Shown here piece after piece: positions 31,847-41,205 of a stretch of 49,416 bases of DNA (within the stretch, counting starts at the first letter, position 1; every line of letters starts with the position of its first letter). The stretch comes from CANKHA01 sp034668825 (GTDB lineage Bacteria > Pseudomonadota > Alphaproteobacteria > Rhizobiales > Xanthobacteraceae), in assembly GCA_034668825.1 (NCBI GenBank), contig JAXDOR010000141.1:1-49416 (forward strand). Reading direction: 5' to 3'. The notes beneath the pieces are model-generated. The model worked only from the letters and a program-made list of their open reading frames with translations. It ran no database searches and was not told where the DNA came from. The translations under genes and the position numbers were made by a program.

Positions 31847-33412
31847 TTAACGCATCCAGCCGAACGGCGCTGAAGCGGAGCTGCCGACTGAGGCCGGCGG
31901 TCTTGGCACATCGCGCGAAGCCGACGCTGGCGGCTTTGGCTTCTGCTGACTTGCGGCAGGCCGAGCGCGCACGGCTTGTTGAGCCGATTGTTCCGCTTGG
32001 CTGCTTTGTTTTCCCGTTGCCGCGTTCTTCTTGCCCGCGTCACGATCCTGAACCGACTGCGCGGCAGTAGAGTTCGGTGCGGGCGCCGCCGCCTGCGGAT
32101 TGCTCTGGGGAACTGATTGCACTGCCACGGGACTCGCGCGCGGAGGCCAAATGAATTCGTCGGCCCGGCCCTTCGGCGGGGCAATCGGCTCGCCCTTCAC
32201 CAGCACGCGGGCCGCGACAGGATCGGCAGTCGTCAGACGCGCTCCGCCGCCGCCAAGCAGTTCATCCGACGCAGGAGTGCTGGCATTAGCTGTCAGCGGA
32301 ACGACCGCGCCGGCCAACGGCCGGGTTGCCGGAATGCCGGGCCGCAATGTCGCAGACGGCGCTTGCGCCGGTTCATCAGACGGAAGTGCAACCGGGACGG
32401 GACGCGTCGACATCACGCGGCGGATCTCGCGTTCCACATAGTGGGCGAGCTTGCGGGCGCCAGCTTTGGTAAAATGAACGCCATCCCCAGTGCGCAGTCT
32501 GCGGATCTGGCCTTCAACGTCGGGGCCTTGGGGGGCAAATTTGCCTGACTCATCGACGAAGCCGTCCCACACATCGACATAGATGATGCCGGCCTTTTCC
32601 GCCCGGGCGCGATATAGGTCGTTCAGGTAACTGGTATCGGCCATGGACTTCGGGCCGCGCACCGGCGGCAGACCGACCCAGATCACCGGCACGCCCTTGC
32701 TCTTCAGGGCGGCGATCATGTCGTCGATGCGCTTGTTGTAGAGCTCATTCCATCGCTCCGAGCGAAACTCGAAATTGCCGGGGCGCGACGGCTCCGGGGC
32801 CATGATTTGTAGTTCCGGATTGTCGGGATCTTGAGTTTGCTGATCTGGAGTGGGCGCTGACGGTGGCGCAGCGCCGCGCACGGGTGCTCGCTCGCGGATG
32901 GCCTGGCGGTCGTTGAGGCCAAGCATCATCACGACGGCGCCCGGCTTTTCCGCCGCGAGAATATCGCGCGCTACGCGAGGCCAATCCTGATCGCTACGCG
33001 CGTCATAGCGGATGAGGCCGGAATAGGTCCGGTGCTTGCGCAGGATCCCGATTTCCGGCGTGTCGGTGAAGGCGTCCTCAAGGCCGTAAGCCAGCCAATC
33101 CGCCATGGAATCGCCCATGACCACCACGGTTGACGTGGGCGGCGTTTCCACCTTGCGCGGGGGCGGCGCCTTAGAATAATCGACTGGCGGCGCGCGCGGC
33201 GCCTCCTGCGGGACGGGAGCAGTCTGAAACGGCGAGAAAAGCTGAAAGCCCGGAGGCGCCGGACGGCGTGGCCGGTCATCGAAAAACGGGAAGAGCTGGG
33301 CGCTTGCTGGCGTCGATAGAGCCAGGCTCACCGGCAAAGCCACAGCGAATTCCGCGCCGGCCAAAACGGCTAGAGCGACAAGTCGCCGTGCAATCGTGCC
33401 TTTTGATGCCAT
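31847..33412 (-). CDS. Periplasmic SGNH/GDSL hydrolase (DUF459)
   Basis: This 521-residue protein has a signal peptide (RRLVALAVLAGAEFAVALPV, then ASAQ cleavage near residue 38) and a Pro-rich linker. The SGNH domain begins at VVVMGDSMADWLAYG, where the Ser is the nucleophile (block I). Blocks later are MMLGLNDRQAI (block III, Gly-Asn-Asp) and DGVHFTKAGARKLAHYV (block V, Asp/His). It belongs to the DUF459 group, probably a cell-envelope esterase or acyltransferase. The tail of about 200 residues is low-complexity Ala/Pro. The ATG at 33412 is chosen because the signal peptide follows it directly. Confidence 0.88.
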   Translation of the reverse strand: MASKGTIARRLVALAVLAGAEFAVALPVSLALSTPASAQLFPFFDDRPRRPAPPGFQLFSPFQTAPVPQEAPRAPPVDYSKAPPPRKVETPPTSTVVVMGDSMADWLAYGLEDAFTDTPEIGILRKHRTYSGLIRYDARSDQDWPRVARDILAAEKPGAVVMMLGLNDRQAIRERAPVRGAAPPSAPTPDQQTQDPDNPELQIMAPEPSRPGNFEFRSERWNELYNKRIDDMIAALKSKGVPVIWVGLPPVRGPKSMADTSYLNDLYRARAEKAGIIYVDVWDGFVDESGKFAPQGPDVEGQIRRLRTGDGVHFTKAGARKLAHYVEREIRRVMSTRPVPVALPSDEPAQAPSATLRPGIPATRPLAGAVVPLTANASTPASDELLGGGGARLTTADPVAARVLVKGEPIAPPKGRADEFIWPPRASPVAVQSVPQSNPQAAAPAPNSTAAQSVQDRDAGKKNAATGKQSSQAEQSAQQAVRARPAASQQKPKPPASASRDVPRPPASVGSSASAPFGWMR

Positions 33413-33525
33413 GATGGCAGATGGTTCCAAAATGCCTCGAAGACCGCGCGGAGGGCTATCCACCGTCAATAATACGGCAAAAATGTCAACTTGAGGATGG
33501 CCGGGTGGTTACTCTCCGGCGGCCT

Positions 33526-34863
33526 TTACCGGCTGCGGAGCCGCTCCAGGACGGCGCCGGAGGCAAAGCCATCCGCCACTTCGCCGGTGGAGGCTTGAAA
33601 GCGGCGAATCGCCGAACGGGTTTTGCCGCCCAATTGACCATCCGGGTTTCCCACATCGTATCCGCGGCCAGCTAAAAGCTGCTGCAATTCGTAACGTTCG
33701 AAGCGAGTTAATACGCGCTCGTCACGTGGCCATTCCTGCACGAATGGCGCACTCCCCCGCATACGGTCGGCGAGGTGACCGATGGCCAGCGCGTAGGCTT
33801 CGGACGGATTGTATTTCATGATGACACGGAAATTGTTGAGCATCAGGAATCCAGGCCCGCGCGCGCCCGCCGGCACCAGCAGGTATCCGCGGTCGGCCTG
33901 ACGCGGAAACAGCTTATCTCCTGCTCTCCTGATGCCCAGTTGCTCCCACTCACCGACCGTCATTTGCCGCGAGCGATCCGCCAGGGCGAAATCGAAGCCA
34001 TCCGGTACGACGACCTCGTAGCCCCAGGTTTGCGTAGGAACCCAGCCGTCCTTTTTCAAATTGTTGGCGGTGGACGCCACCATGTCCGGTACCGAGTCAA
34101 CAACGTCCCGGCGACCATCTCCATCGAAATCGACGGCGAAGCGCTTGAAAGCGGTCGGCATGAATTGCGTGGGTCCGAAGGCGCCGGCCCAGGAACCCTT
34201 CAAACGCTCGGGACGCACGTCGTTCCGATGCAAGATTTCGAGCGTGGACAGAAACTCTTCACGAAAGTAATCCTGCCGGCGTCCAATGCAGGCAAGCGTC
34301 GCTGTGGAACGGATGACGGGGCGCTCGCCACCAGATGTGCCGAAATTCGACTCGACGCCCCAGATCGCGGCGATGATGTAGCGGTCGACGCCGTAGGCTT
34401 TTTCCACCGCATCGAATACGGCGCGGTTCTGCGCCAGAACTTCGCGGCCTTTTTCTATTCGTGCATCGGTGACGAGCAAATCGAGATAGTCCCAGAACGA
34501 TTTGGTGAATTCGGGCTGGGTGTCCATAAACTCCATGATCTTGAGATCTGGCGTCTGCGAAAGCGCATAGGTGTCGAAAGTCGCGCGCGATACTCCGCGG
34601 CGGGAGGCATCGGGCCACAATCTCTCAAGACAATTGCTGAAGTTCGCCGCCGCATCCGCGATGGCTTCCGGCGTCATCAGCGGGTGGCCGGAAGTTCCCG
34701 ACGGACTGGCAGCTTGGTTAGCCGCAGGCGGCGTTGCCGATCCGCTGGTTATCGTCCGGAACAGATCGGCGAGGAAGTTCGCCTCCTCCGCGCGTGCCGA
34801 CCCGAAGCACACCGCCGCGGCCAGCGAGCCAAACAATAGCGCGGTGATACGGAATTGCGTCAC
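33526..34863 (-). CDS. Lytic murein transglycosylase, MltB type
   Basis: This periplasmic enzyme cleaves the glycan strands of peptidoglycan with formation of 1,6-anhydromuramic ends. After a signal peptide (FRITALLFGSLAAAVCFGSA) and a linker comes the SLT_2 domain, with the catalytic Glu in IWGVESNFGTSGGERPV. GAFGPTQFMPTAFKRFAVDF and DGRRDVVDSVPDM follow. A PG_binding_1 domain ends the protein (YELQQLLAGRGYDVGNPDGQ). The GTG at 34863 has GGAG 10 bases upstream and gives a clean signal peptide; an ATG at 34914 is the alternative. It is a tandem paralog of the next gene. Confidence 0.92.
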   Translation of the reverse strand: MTQFRITALLFGSLAAAVCFGSARAEEANFLADLFRTITSGSATPPAANQAASPSGTSGHPLMTPEAIADAAANFSNCLERLWPDASRRGVSRATFDTYALSQTPDLKIMEFMDTQPEFTKSFWDYLDLLVTDARIEKGREVLAQNRAVFDAVEKAYGVDRYIIAAIWGVESNFGTSGGERPVIRSTATLACIGRRQDYFREEFLSTLEILHRNDVRPERLKGSWAGAFGPTQFMPTAFKRFAVDFDGDGRRDVVDSVPDMVASTANNLKKDGWVPTQTWGYEVVVPDGFDFALADRSRQMTVGEWEQLGIRRAGDKLFPRQADRGYLLVPAGARGPGFLMLNNFRVIMKYNPSEAYALAIGHLADRMRGSAPFVQEWPRDERVLTRFERYELQQLLAGRGYDVGNPDGQLGGKTRSAIRRFQASTGEVADGFASGAVLERLRSR

Positions 34864-34990
34864 GTTGTCCAAACTCCAGCGTGCGGCGTCGCAGCCGCCT
34901 CCCATAGGCGGCATTGGGACTTAGATATGGTTTAATCGGCGTTAATTCAGCCTGTTATGAGGCTGGAATGCCCGGCATCTCGCCGAGGCG

Positions 34991-36205
34991 TTACCGGGCG
35001 CTGTGCAGCCGGTTGATGAGCTCTACTGTGGGGTAGGAGTCCGCGGGCAGGCCCAATTTCATCTGCGCCTTCTTGACGGCGGCTCGCGTCGCCGAACCAA
35101 GCTTGCCGTCGGCTTCGCCGGTTCCGAAACGTTGCGCCATCAGCAACCGCTGCAACTCCACAATTTGCTGAGAGCTCAGGATCGGCACCGTCCCAGTGCC
35201 GCGGCTGACCGGCGGAGCGCCGGCGATCCGCGTGGCCAGGTAGGCCGCCGTCGTGGAATAGACCATCGCTGAGTTCCATCCGAGGAAAGCTTTGAAGCTC
35301 GGATACGCGAGAAAGGCCGGCCCGAATCGTCCCATCGGCAGCAGCAGCGAGGCCGGCAAATTGTCGGATGGCAGACTGTTGCCGTGCGCTGCCGTCACCC
35401 CCCAGCCGACCCACTGGGATCGCGGATGCTGGATCTCCAAGTCGGCCTGGTCCCATGGAAGGTTTGCGGGAACACGCACCTCCTGCAGCCATGGCTGACC
35501 GCGCTGCCAGCCGAGATTGGCCAGGAAGTTCGCGGAGCTCGCAAGCGTATCCGGCACGCTGCGGATCAGGTCACGGCGGCCGTCCCCGTCATAGTCGACC
35601 GCATATTTGTAATAGTCCGATGGCGTGAACTGCATGGCGCCGAGTTCTCCCGCCCAGTCGCCGATCATTTCGGTCGCGGTGAGGTCGCCGCGCTGAATGA
35701 TGCGTAACGCGTCGATAAGTTGACGGCGGAAAAAATCTGGCCTGCGGCAATCGTAAGCCAGCGTTGTAACCGCGCGCAAAATCGGGAACTTGCCATTGTT
35801 GGTGCCGAAATCGCTTTCCAGGCCCCAGAAGGCGGCAAGCACCGGCGCCGGCACGCCATACTGACGCTCGATCCTCGTGAAGAGCGCCTCATTGGTCTTG
35901 ATCGCGCGGATGCCGCGCTGAATGCGATCATTCGACGCCATGCGGTCGGAAAATTGCAGAAAGCCCTGCTGGAAAACCCCCTGGCCGCGGTCGCGGCGGA
36001 CGATAGCCGGGTCGAAGGTCATGGCGGGCAGCGCGGAGGCGATCGTCGCCCGCGACACGCCTTCAGCTGCCGCCTCCTGGGTGACGCCGTCGAGCCAGCG
36101 ATCGAAACTCATATCTTTTTGACACGCCGCGGCGAATGCCGGGCCGGCCATGGTGATGCCGGCAAGCATCACCGCGCCTATCGATCCCAACCGCTTTCGC
36201 CGCAT
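34991..36205 (-). CDS. Lytic murein transglycosylase, MltB type (paralog)
   Basis: This second MltB-type enzyme (404 residues from the ATG at 36205) lies just upstream of its paralog on the same strand. It has a signal peptide (SIGAVMLAGITMAGPAFAAA), then the SLT_2 domain with the catalytic Glu in FWGLESDFGTNNGKFPI, and GELGAMQFTPSDYYKYAVDY with DGRRDLIRSVPDT. The C-terminal PG_binding_1 domain has VELQRLLMAQRFGTGEADGK. The frame opens at 36220; GGGAA 7 bases before the ATG at 36205 favours the shorter form. The two copies differ a lot in sequence, so the duplication is old. Confidence 0.92.
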   Translation of the reverse strand: MRRKRLGSIGAVMLAGITMAGPAFAAACQKDMSFDRWLDGVTQEAAAEGVSRATIASALPAMTFDPAIVRRDRGQGVFQQGFLQFSDRMASNDRIQRGIRAIKTNEALFTRIERQYGVPAPVLAAFWGLESDFGTNNGKFPILRAVTTLAYDCRRPDFFRRQLIDALRIIQRGDLTATEMIGDWAGELGAMQFTPSDYYKYAVDYDGDGRRDLIRSVPDTLASSANFLANLGWQRGQPWLQEVRVPANLPWDQADLEIQHPRSQWVGWGVTAAHGNSLPSDNLPASLLLPMGRFGPAFLAYPSFKAFLGWNSAMVYSTTAAYLATRIAGAPPVSRGTGTVPILSSQQIVELQRLLMAQRFGTGEADGKLGSATRAAVKKAQMKLGLPADSYPTVELINRLHSAR

Positions 36206-36383
36206 GGTCATTTCCCGCATTGTCGGATTGCCGCCACTCTGCCGCTCGAACGGCTGCGGTCAAGCTGCTTCGCACACATCGTTGCCGTTTGACTTCTCGC
36301 CGTATTTGAATAAGGCATGTTTGTCTGAATTGAGATAATAAGTGCGACTGTCCGCTGCTTTCTCCTCTCCCTCCGGTTCCCCT

Positions 36384-37265
36384 ATGACCCCTATCCGCAA
36401 GGCCGTTTTTCCTGTTGCCGGTCTCGGTACCCGGTTCCTGCCGGCGACCAAGGCCATGCCCAAGGAGATGCTGCCGGTGGTCGACCGGCCGCTGATCCAG
36501 CATGTGGTCGACGAAGCCAGGCAAGCAGGCATCGAACATTTCATCTTCGTGACAGGCCGCAACAAGAGCGTCATCGAGGACCATTTCGACCGCCAGTTCG
36601 AGCTAGAACTGACACTGAAGGGCCGCGGCAAGAAAGCCGATCTCACGTTGCTTTCGCACGACCTGCCGGGGCCTGGCACCACAAGCTTCACGCGGCAACA
36701 ATCGCCGTTAGGCCTTGGCCACGCCGTCTGGTGCGCGCGTGAACTGATCGGCAACGAGCCTTTTGCGCTGTTGTTGCCCGACGTGTTGGTGCAGCATCCG
36801 CGCGGCTGCCTTGCCCAGATGATCGACGCTGCAAAAGAGCTCGACAGCAAAGCAAACATCATCGCTGTCGAAGAAGTGCCGGAAGATCGCATCTCCGCCT
36901 ATGGCGTGGTCGGGGTCGGTCAACGCAAGGGCAAGGCTTTCGCCATCACGAAAATGGTGGAGAAGCCGAAGCGCACGGAAGCGCCCTCGAACTTGATCAT
37001 CACCGGGCGCTACATCTTGCAGCCGGAAATCTTCGGGCTTCTAGCAAAGCAGGAGCGCGGCACCGGCGGCGAAATTCAGCTTACCGACGCGATGCTTCAA
37101 CTCATGCGCCAGCAGCCGTTCTATGGCCTGAAATTCGAAGGCCGCAGCTTCGACTGCGGCTCCAAGGTCGGTTTTCTTACCGCCAATGTCGCTTATGCGT
37201 TGGCCCGCGAGGATATCGCTCCCGCTTTCCGCGCCGAAGTGGAGCGGTTGCTCGGCGACAAGTAG
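36384..37265 (+). CDS. galU: UTP-glucose-1-phosphate uridylyltransferase
   Basis: This 293-residue enzyme makes UDP-glucose for exopolysaccharide, lipopolysaccharide and glycolipid synthesis. The nucleotidyl-transfer motif AGLGTRFLPATKAMPKEMLP begins at residue 13. RPLIQHVVDEA, LGLGHAVWCAR and LLPDVLV with the metal Asp follow, then VEKPKRTEAPSNL and GEIQLTDAM. The ATG is at 36384; no good Shine-Dalgarno is visible before it. It is divergent from the second transglycosylase gene, 178 bases away, and converges with the outer-membrane protein gene, placing it in an envelope block. Confidence 0.96.
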   Translation: MTPIRKAVFPVAGLGTRFLPATKAMPKEMLPVVDRPLIQHVVDEARQAGIEHFIFVTGRNKSVIEDHFDRQFELELTLKGRGKKADLTLLSHDLPGPGTTSFTRQQSPLGLGHAVWCARELIGNEPFALLLPDVLVQHPRGCLAQMIDAAKELDSKANIIAVEEVPEDRISAYGVVGVGQRKGKAFAITKMVEKPKRTEAPSNLIITGRYILQPEIFGLLAKQERGTGGEIQLTDAMLQLMRQQPFYGLKFEGRSFDCGSKVGFLTANVAYALAREDIAPAFRAEVERLLGDK

Positions 37266-37274
37266 TTGGACGGT

Positions 37275-38864
37275 TCAACGCTGTAGACGCATACCGACGA
37301 GGAAGACGCTCGCGGAATAATCGTTTCCGGGTATGTTGGACGTGCGCGATTCCTGGCGCACTTCTCCTTTGACTTGGACGCTGCGCGTCAGCTTGTAGAT
37401 CAAAGCCGCAGAGGCCCAATAACGCTGATCCTGCCGGGTGAGTCCGGGGAAATCATCAAAGCCATAGCCGAATTTCAGCGTCGCGATCAGCCACCGGCGA
37501 AACGAGTGATCCACCTGCAAGCCGAATTCGCGCGTGAGGATGCCCGATGCACCGGCGAGCGTCGTCTCGTCCGCCGATGACTTCGCCGTCAAGGTCGCGG
37601 TCGTCAGCGCTGTGGCCGACCAAATCAGCGACGCGTCGGCGATCACGCCGCGCAATTCTTGAAGGGCCGGATCCTTGTAGCTTCGCGTCAAATAGCCGAC
37701 GCTCACGTTGCCGGTGAGCAAGCGGGTGAATTCGAAGCTGGTGCCGACCCGGGGTAAAAAGCCTTTGGAGTCGCGCTGTATTCCAGTCCTGTCGATCGCA
37801 ACATCATGCACTCGGCTGTCGGTATCGACTTGAACGAACGGCTTGAATCCAGGGCTAAATTCGTAGCTGCCGCGCAGCCCCATGCCGTATTGAGAGAAGT
37901 TGCGATCCGCGTTGCTGGCGATCTTGCCGTCGGTCAATACTGAATCCTGATAACTAGTTCGATCGATGCTGACGCTGCCTTGCAGCTCCGCGCGGTTAAA
38001 CCGATGGGCTACGGCGGCGGTGCCGCCGGTTGTGGTGAAGAACGGCGCCTTGGCAACGCTCGCCTGCAAGTTCGGGCTGCCGGGATTGTCGGTTGCAAGC
38101 AGAAACCGACTTTGCACGTCGATTTGTGTCTGGCTCGACACGTCAAAACGGCCATCCACTTTGGAGGTCAGCGAAGGCCGGTTCAAGGATGGCTGTGAGT
38201 TGAAGCCGGTATAGCTGCCGCGGATTTCGGCGCGCAGATCGTGGCGCTTCCAATCCGAACGGACCAGCAGCTCGGGGGCCACCACATAAAGCGACGACCC
38301 CACAGCCTTTGGTTCACGAGCCGGATTGCTGTCATAGCCGCCGGCAAGCTCGATTGCCGGAAACAACAGGAAGGAACCGGCGCGCATTCCCAGCGCGCCA
38401 TAAGGTTCGGCCTCAACCGGCTTCTTTTTTGGAGGCTTGATCGTTCCCGTCGTGACGGGAGCTGCCTCGGCCGGCGGCGACGTATTGCCGGTCACCGGCG
38501 GAGGCGAGGAAATAGGAGGCGGCGCGGAAACAGGAGCAGCCCGCGAAGTTACGACGGGCGCGAGCGGCCTTGCCGCGGCGCTGGTTTTGTTCTTTGCCGC
38601 CTTCTTTGCCTTGCCGCGCGTGTTCGTCGAATCGAAGCCAGTCTTTGCCGCCCCGTAACCCGGCGGATTGCCAAAGGTGGCTCTTTTCTGAAAACGGGGA
38701 GGATGGCTCGGATCCCAATTACCTTCGGGAGGCGAGAAAGCCGAATCCATAGAAGAGGTTGTCTGCGCCACAGCTTGCATGCCACTCAACGCCAAGCCGA
38801 GCATCGCAATGACAACGCCCAAGCCAAGCGCCACGTCTGCACGTGTTGGGCAAAGGCGCGACAC
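37275..38864 (-). CDS. Outer-membrane beta-barrel protein (BBP2 family)
   Basis: This 529-residue protein has a signal region (LGLGVVIAMLGLALSGMQAV) ending in an Ala-type cleavage site. A Pro/Ala/Lys-rich stretch follows to about residue 135. From there it is a long run of amphipathic strands, starting FLLFPAIELAGGYDSNPARE and ending SVFLVGMRLQR with the terminal aromatic-like barrel signature. It fits the putative beta-barrel porin-2 (BBP2) group found in Hyphomicrobiales. The GTG at 38864 has a GGAGG site 7 bases upstream, which rules out the longer ATG frame to 38924. Cargo or role is unknown; it may work in polysaccharide export given the neighbours. Confidence 0.87.
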   Translation of the reverse strand: MSRLCPTRADVALGLGVVIAMLGLALSGMQAVAQTTSSMDSAFSPPEGNWDPSHPPRFQKRATFGNPPGYGAAKTGFDSTNTRGKAKKAAKNKTSAAARPLAPVVTSRAAPVSAPPPISSPPPVTGNTSPPAEAAPVTTGTIKPPKKKPVEAEPYGALGMRAGSFLLFPAIELAGGYDSNPAREPKAVGSSLYVVAPELLVRSDWKRHDLRAEIRGSYTGFNSQPSLNRPSLTSKVDGRFDVSSQTQIDVQSRFLLATDNPGSPNLQASVAKAPFFTTTGGTAAVAHRFNRAELQGSVSIDRTSYQDSVLTDGKIASNADRNFSQYGMGLRGSYEFSPGFKPFVQVDTDSRVHDVAIDRTGIQRDSKGFLPRVGTSFEFTRLLTGNVSVGYLTRSYKDPALQELRGVIADASLIWSATALTTATLTAKSSADETTLAGASGILTREFGLQVDHSFRRWLIATLKFGYGFDDFPGLTRQDQRYWASAALIYKLTRSVQVKGEVRQESRTSNIPGNDYSASVFLVGMRLQR

Positions 38865-39000
38865 CTTACGACCTCCTGGTCCCCGACCCTCGCCGTCGCC
38901 GAGTGGTGACCGCCGCGAAGCCATGGAACCTTCAAAATCAGCAAGTTACCGCCGGCCTTCGCAGCCCACGCGAGCAGCGCCCGCCGGCTGGCGAGGCTTT

Positions 39001-39030
39001 GGTTAATGAAGTTAAAACGGTTATGGTTAA
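39001..39030. promoter_or_regulatory. Cluster of TTAA elements with CtrA half-sites
   Basis: Three TTAA words lie at 39003, 39012 and 39027. ATGGTTAA (39023-39030) is the reverse of TTAACCAT, the extended CtrA half-site, and GGTTAA (39001-39006) is the reverse of TTAACC. No exact TTAA-N7-TTAA is present (spacings are 5 and 11). The site is in the 259-base gap between the divergent outer-membrane and kdsD genes. Confidence 0.35.
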
Positions 39031-39123
39031 CGAGACGTTGACTGGACCGCGGCCGGTCGCATCCGGCTGCTTTCCGTGCTATCTGAGCTTCTCCCGGCCA
39101 AATCAGGACGCCCACAGCCGCCC

Positions 39124-40128
39124 ATGGCGAAAACAAAGTTACTCAATCAGCCGAACGAACGCGGCAGCACCTTCATTGCTTCGGCGTTGCGAACGCTCGA
39201 AGCAGAAGCCGGCGGCATCACGGCGTTGGCGGCGGCGATTGAGGACGGCCTCGGGGTGGCCTTTGTCCAAGCTGTCGAGTTGATCCGGAACGTCCAAGGC
39301 CGCCTAATCGTCACCGGCATGGGCAAATCGGGCCACGTCGCCCGCAAAATAGCCGCCACCTTGGCTTCCACCGGCACCCCGGCCTTCTTCGTTCATCCCG
39401 GCGAGGCGAGCCATGGCGATCTCGGCATGATCGCGAAGGACGATGCGATCATGGCTCTCTCTTGGTCTGGAGAGACGGCGGAGTTGAAGAACCTGATCGA
39501 TTATTCGCGCCGCTTTCGCTTAGGACTTGTTGCCGTCACCGCCAAGGCTAACAGCGCGCTCGGACAAGCAGCCGACGTTGTCCTGGCGCTTCCTCAGGCG
39601 CGCGAAGCATGCGCGCATATTCTCGCACCCACGACATCCTCATTGATGCAGCTGGCATTGGGCGATGCGCTCGCCGTCGCGTTGCTGGAGAGCCGGGGCT
39701 TCACCGCCATCGAGTTCGGAATTCTGCATCCCTCGGGACAACTGGGCGCTCTGCTCAAGTTCGTGCGCGACATCATGCACCGCGGCTCAGCGGTCCCTTT
39801 GGCGCCGCTCGGGTCTCCAATGTCGGAGGCGATTGTCGAAATGTCGGCCAAGGGTTTTGGCTGCGTCGGCATTACCGACGCCCGGGGAAAATTGGTTGGT
39901 ATTGTCACCGACGGCGATCTGCGGCGCCACATGGGCCCGGAGTTGCTGGGCGCCACAGTGGATTCGGTGATGACAAAAAATCCGAATACGGTGCGGCCCG
40001 ATCAGCTTGCGAGCGAGGCGCTGGAGATTCTCAATTCTTTGAAGCGCACGGTATTAATGGTGGTCGAAGGCGAGAAGCCCGTGGGCATCGTGCATTTTCA
40101 CGATTTGCTGAGAGCGGGTGTCGCTTAA
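39124..40128 (+). CDS. kdsD: Arabinose-5-phosphate isomerase (KpsF/GutQ type)
   Basis: This 334-residue enzyme converts ribulose 5-phosphate to arabinose 5-phosphate, the first step to KDO of lipopolysaccharide. An N-terminal SIS domain has GMGKSGHVARKIAATLAST (about residue 64) and VHPGEASHGDLGMIAKDD, then LSWSGETAELKNL. The signature PTTSSLMQLALGDALA is near 174. Two CBS domains follow: VRDIMHRGSAVPLA, with TDGDLRRHM in the first, and VDSVMTKNPNTV, with VEGEKPVGIVHFHDLL in the second. The ATG at 39124 fits the family; the upstream frame to 39076 is not needed. Confidence 0.94.
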   Translation: MAKTKLLNQPNERGSTFIASALRTLEAEAGGITALAAAIEDGLGVAFVQAVELIRNVQGRLIVTGMGKSGHVARKIAATLASTGTPAFFVHPGEASHGDLGMIAKDDAIMALSWSGETAELKNLIDYSRRFRLGLVAVTAKANSALGQAADVVLALPQAREACAHILAPTTSSLMQLALGDALAVALLESRGFTAIEFGILHPSGQLGALLKFVRDIMHRGSAVPLAPLGSPMSEAIVEMSAKGFGCVGITDARGKLVGIVTDGDLRRHMGPELLGATVDSVMTKNPNTVRPDQLASEALEILNSLKRTVLMVVEGEKPVGIVHFHDLLRAGVA

Positions 40129-40132
40129 CGAG

Positions 40133-41194
40133 CTATAGCCAGCCCTGCAATTCACGCAGCGCCAAGTGGCCGATCACCTTCATTCCCGGCTCGCTGTCAT
40201 TGAGACAGGGAAGCGCCGCGAAATTCTCGCCGCTGTTTTGCTTGAAGATATGCGCGTTCTCGACCGCGATCTCTTCCAGAGTTTCCAGACAATCAGCGGC
40301 AAAGCCTGGGGTCACGACGGCAATATTTCGCACGCCGCGCTCTGCAAGGCTTTTTACAGTCTGATCGGTATAGGGCCTGAGCCATTCGGTACGGCCGAAA
40401 CGCGACTGGAAGGTCAACATGAATTTCGTTTCGTCCAAGCCAAGCCGCTCGCGCATGAGCCGCGCCGTCTCCACGCAGTGGGAATGATAGGGGTCGCCTT
40501 TGAGCACATACTCCTGCGGTATTCCGTGGAACGACGCGAGAATGACCTCCGGTTTAAAGGCGAGCTTGGCGAGTTCGGCCCTCGTCGATGAAACCAACGC
40601 GTCGATATAGACGGGATCGTCATAGTAAGGTGGGACGACGCGGATCGTTGGCTGCCGCCGCATCTTCATAAGTTCGCGAAATACCTCATCGCATACGGTC
40701 GCCGTCGTCGCTGCCGCATATTGCGGATAGAGTGGCAAGATCAGAATGCGTTCGCAACCCTGATCGATCAGCGCCGCGAGTTGCGACCGGATCGACGGAT
40801 TGCCGTAACGCATGGCCCACCGGGTGATGGTCCGCGAGTCGACGGCGCCAAGCATCTCCGAAAGTTTTTCCGCCTGCGAGCGCGTGATCGTCTTTAGCGG
40901 CGATTCATTCTTCTCGCGGTTCCAGATCTTGTCGTAATCGCGCCCCTTCAGCCACGGCCGCAGGGTGAGAATGACGCCGTTGAAAGCAATCTTCCAGATC
41001 AGCGAATTTTTCTCGATCACCCGCCGATCCGAAAGAAATTCCTTCAGATAGCGGCGCATCGACCAGAAGTCGGTAGCGTCCGGCGTTCCGAGGTTGACGA
41101 TGAGAATGCCGATACGGTCCGCAGCGATTGTGGAATGATCAGGAGGCACGCCTGTCGCCACGGTTTTCAAAGTCGAATCTTCGACATGCGTCAT
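40133..41194 (-). CDS. hemH: Ferrochelatase
   Basis: This 353-residue enzyme inserts iron into protoporphyrin IX, the last step of haem synthesis. The GILIVNLGTPDATDF opening, the ILPLYPQYAAATTA core and the conserved His in LASFHGIPQEYV are present. FQSRFGRTEWLRPYTD and the acidic FAADCLETLEEIAVE helix that supplies the catalytic Glu are present too. It follows the indolepyruvate oxidoreductase gene by 11 bases on the same strand, so it is probably read from that transcript. It converges with kdsD, 4 bases apart. Confidence 0.96.
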   Translation of the reverse strand: MTHVEDSTLKTVATGVPPDHSTIAADRIGILIVNLGTPDATDFWSMRRYLKEFLSDRRVIEKNSLIWKIAFNGVILTLRPWLKGRDYDKIWNREKNESPLKTITRSQAEKLSEMLGAVDSRTITRWAMRYGNPSIRSQLAALIDQGCERILILPLYPQYAAATTATVCDEVFRELMKMRRQPTIRVVPPYYDDPVYIDALVSSTRAELAKLAFKPEVILASFHGIPQEYVLKGDPYHSHCVETARLMRERLGLDETKFMLTFQSRFGRTEWLRPYTDQTVKSLAERGVRNIAVVTPGFAADCLETLEEIAVENAHIFKQNSGENFAALPCLNDSEPGMKVIGHLALRELQGWL

Positions 41195-41205
41195 AGCGGA
41201 TTCAA

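Noticed and set aside
33775..34839. Open frame of 354 codons on the plus strand opposite the first lytic transglycosylase.
   Set aside because: It is a shadow of the real gene with no recognisable domain and no signal peptide or ribosome site.
34932..34945. TTAA-TCGGCG-TTAA upstream of the lytic transglycosylase gene, resembling a CtrA box.
   Set aside because: The spacer is 6 bases, not 7, and no extended half-site flanks it.
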